Below are positions 27,228-28,624 of a stretch of DNA of 28,624 nt, in pieces (position 1 is the stretch's first letter; the number at the start of each line of letters is the position of its first letter). Both the position numbers and the translations under genes were made by a program. The notes under the pieces were generated by a model, which did no database searches, was not told where the DNA came from, and worked only from the letters and a program-made list of their open reading frames with translations. The DNA comes from Lingula anatina (lineage: Eukaryota > Brachiopoda > Lingulata > Lingulida > Lingulidae), in assembly GCF_001039355.2 (NCBI RefSeq), contig NW_019776113.1:627413-656036 (forward strand), in the 5' to 3' direction.

Positions 27228-28624
27228 TTCCGCTCATCTGAAAAGCCTTCTCTTGGCAAATGGCGACAGTGAAACGCGTCAATTCATGACGAGGCCTCGG
27301 CACGTCGTGTTCAACTTGGAGTCCCACGCGCTTGCACGAAAAGCACGTCAAAAACTCTTTTATAACTAGGCCTACAGTATTTAACATACAGTTCAAAGCC
27401 AAATAAATCAACAATGGACAGGTTAACCTTTAAAAAACGCAGCCCACAAAGATTGTGTTTATTTAAACCGCGTATAAATTCAATGCACTAGCCTAGCGTA
27501 TTATTCTGACATAACAGGTAATAGCGAAGTCATTCAAAACGAGTTGTTTGAAAAGCTTTATTACGAAATATTAGCAGTGCAATAATGGCTTATTTTCTTT
27601 ATGCGAGCTCAGCTACAAAACACAATAACTTCAGTGTACCCAGAGCGAGAATTTAACTTACTGATTTTTCTGTTGACTAATTTTACATTTTAGACAAAAG
27701 CAACTTGCAGAAAATGCAATACAAACTCTAAAGTGGAATATTTACTGTCACACTCACACACACATAACATAACAGAACATAACAGTTCTATATGATAACA
27801 GGGCAGTATATAGACAAAACTGGTTATATACCTGTATATAGGCATACACATTTGTAACTTGGAGAAGTAGCACACCAATATTACCTGTAGAGTATACACA
27901 CACATTTTAGTAACATTCAAACCAAACGACATGCCTTTTTATGCAATAACGGCATGTATATATACAGAAACTTTATACGCACGAATCTTTTAGATAGCAT
28001 TTTTTTCGCAGGCTGGTGATGTTTTCCTGCTGCATGTATCCTGGCATGCTTCATAGATCTTAATAAAATTTTGGGCGTATATTATATTTATAATATCATT
28101 ATTACTCATCACCATGAAGATATCCTGTCTATATATAACCTGTAACGCTGTTTTTATCAAGAGGCATATATTGTAAGCCTTGCATTGTAAGAGTGCATTA
28201 TGAACCTTGAGGGTGAATATTTTTTCATAACATAAAATGTTAACATCCCTTTAAGATGCATATACATTCTAAAACCAAGTTGAAAAATTCACATACAAAT
28301 CTAATCCAAAAAAGAACACCAGCTTGTTAAAAGACCATTAACAAAGAAGTTCCAATCAAGATTTGTCTTGACATTTAAAAACATAGAAACAGTAATGATA
28401 ATCATGCTGCTAAAGTATTCAGCTAATATTGTTGATTGACGCATTAAGCACTTTGTAAGTATAAATCCCATTTCAGCTAACAATTAACACACTTGGTTAT
28501 AGTATATAATAACGTTAAAAGCAGCCTTGTTTAGCAAAATCTCGAACAATCGATATTCTTCGTTTCCTTTCTTCTTGTTGTACACTGGGAGGGAGGAGTC
28601 GTTTCCAACGTCTATCTTAAATAC
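27228..28624. other. 5' flank of gene B
   Basis: Aligns with 1428-2600 upstream of gene C right up to the window edge (shared CCAACGTCTATCTTAAATAC at 2580-2599 and 28605-28624). No supported gene. It contains a TATA-like box near 27360. Confidence 0.55.
27357..27364 (-). promoter_or_regulatory. Candidate TATA box of gene B
   Basis: Reads TATAAAAG on the minus strand, a textbook match, about 130 bp upstream of the ATG at 27227, which would place initiation near 27330. The aligned site upstream of gene C (about 1556-1564) reads TGTAAAGG, and the segment is missing upstream of gene A. Position and motif only; no transcript evidence. Confidence 0.3.

Overview
The window is metazoan nuclear DNA, A+T-rich, with GT-AG introns, many microsatellites and non-autonomous DNA transposons. 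It looks like a marine invertebrate genome; a lancelet (Branchiostoma-like) is plausible because CLCA genes form tandem arrays there, but the sequence alone does not prove the taxon. All convincing coding sequence lies on the minus strand and belongs to one family: calcium-activated chloride channel regulator (CLCA) proteins. These are secreted or single-pass proteins with a signal peptide, an N-terminal zinc-metalloprotease-like CLCA domain, a VWA domain with a MIDAS, a beta-sandwich region and a C-terminal FnIII-like domain.

Layout from right to left, in the direction of transcription. Gene B (13 coding exons, 27227 down to 14342) joins in frame into a predicted 1713-residue receptor-like protein. 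It has an intact HEWGH protease motif, an intact MIDAS, a Thr-rich stalk, one transmembrane helix and an unusually long (~682 aa) Tyr-rich cytoplasmic tail. Gene A (13 or 14 coding exons, 12031 down to 3311 or 2970) is a complete paralogue of 1077 or 1094 aa. Its catalytic glutamate is changed to lysine (HKWGH), the Thr-rich stalk contains an internal duplication, the transmembrane helix is unrelated to that of B, and the tail is very short. Gene C shows only its first coding exon (1427 down to 1248) and most of intron 1; exon 2 should lie just beyond the left edge.

The paralogues share intron positions and phases (0,1,0,1,0,0,0,0,1,1,1,1), and much intron and 5' flank sequence still aligns, so they can be read against each other. 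This reveals 'empty sites' for three insertions present only in gene B: a 512-bp element with 45-bp terminal inverted repeats and a TTA target duplication (Harbinger-like), a 688-bp element flanked by TTAA (piggyBac-like), and a 346-bp poly-G-containing insertion flanked by ATTG. The first two with their target duplications total 1207 bp, exactly the length difference between intron 12 of B (1695 bp) and A (488 bp).

The flank upstream of gene B aligns with the A-to-C intergenic region up to the right edge of the window, so the array probably continues on both sides. I found no RNA genes, no CRISPR arrays and no convincing plus-strand genes. Open frames in introns, intergenic DNA and on the plus strand look like shadows or chance. 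The most interesting biology is the divergence of neighbouring paralogues at two functional sites: loss of the protease base in A, and gain or retention of a large signalling-type tail in B.
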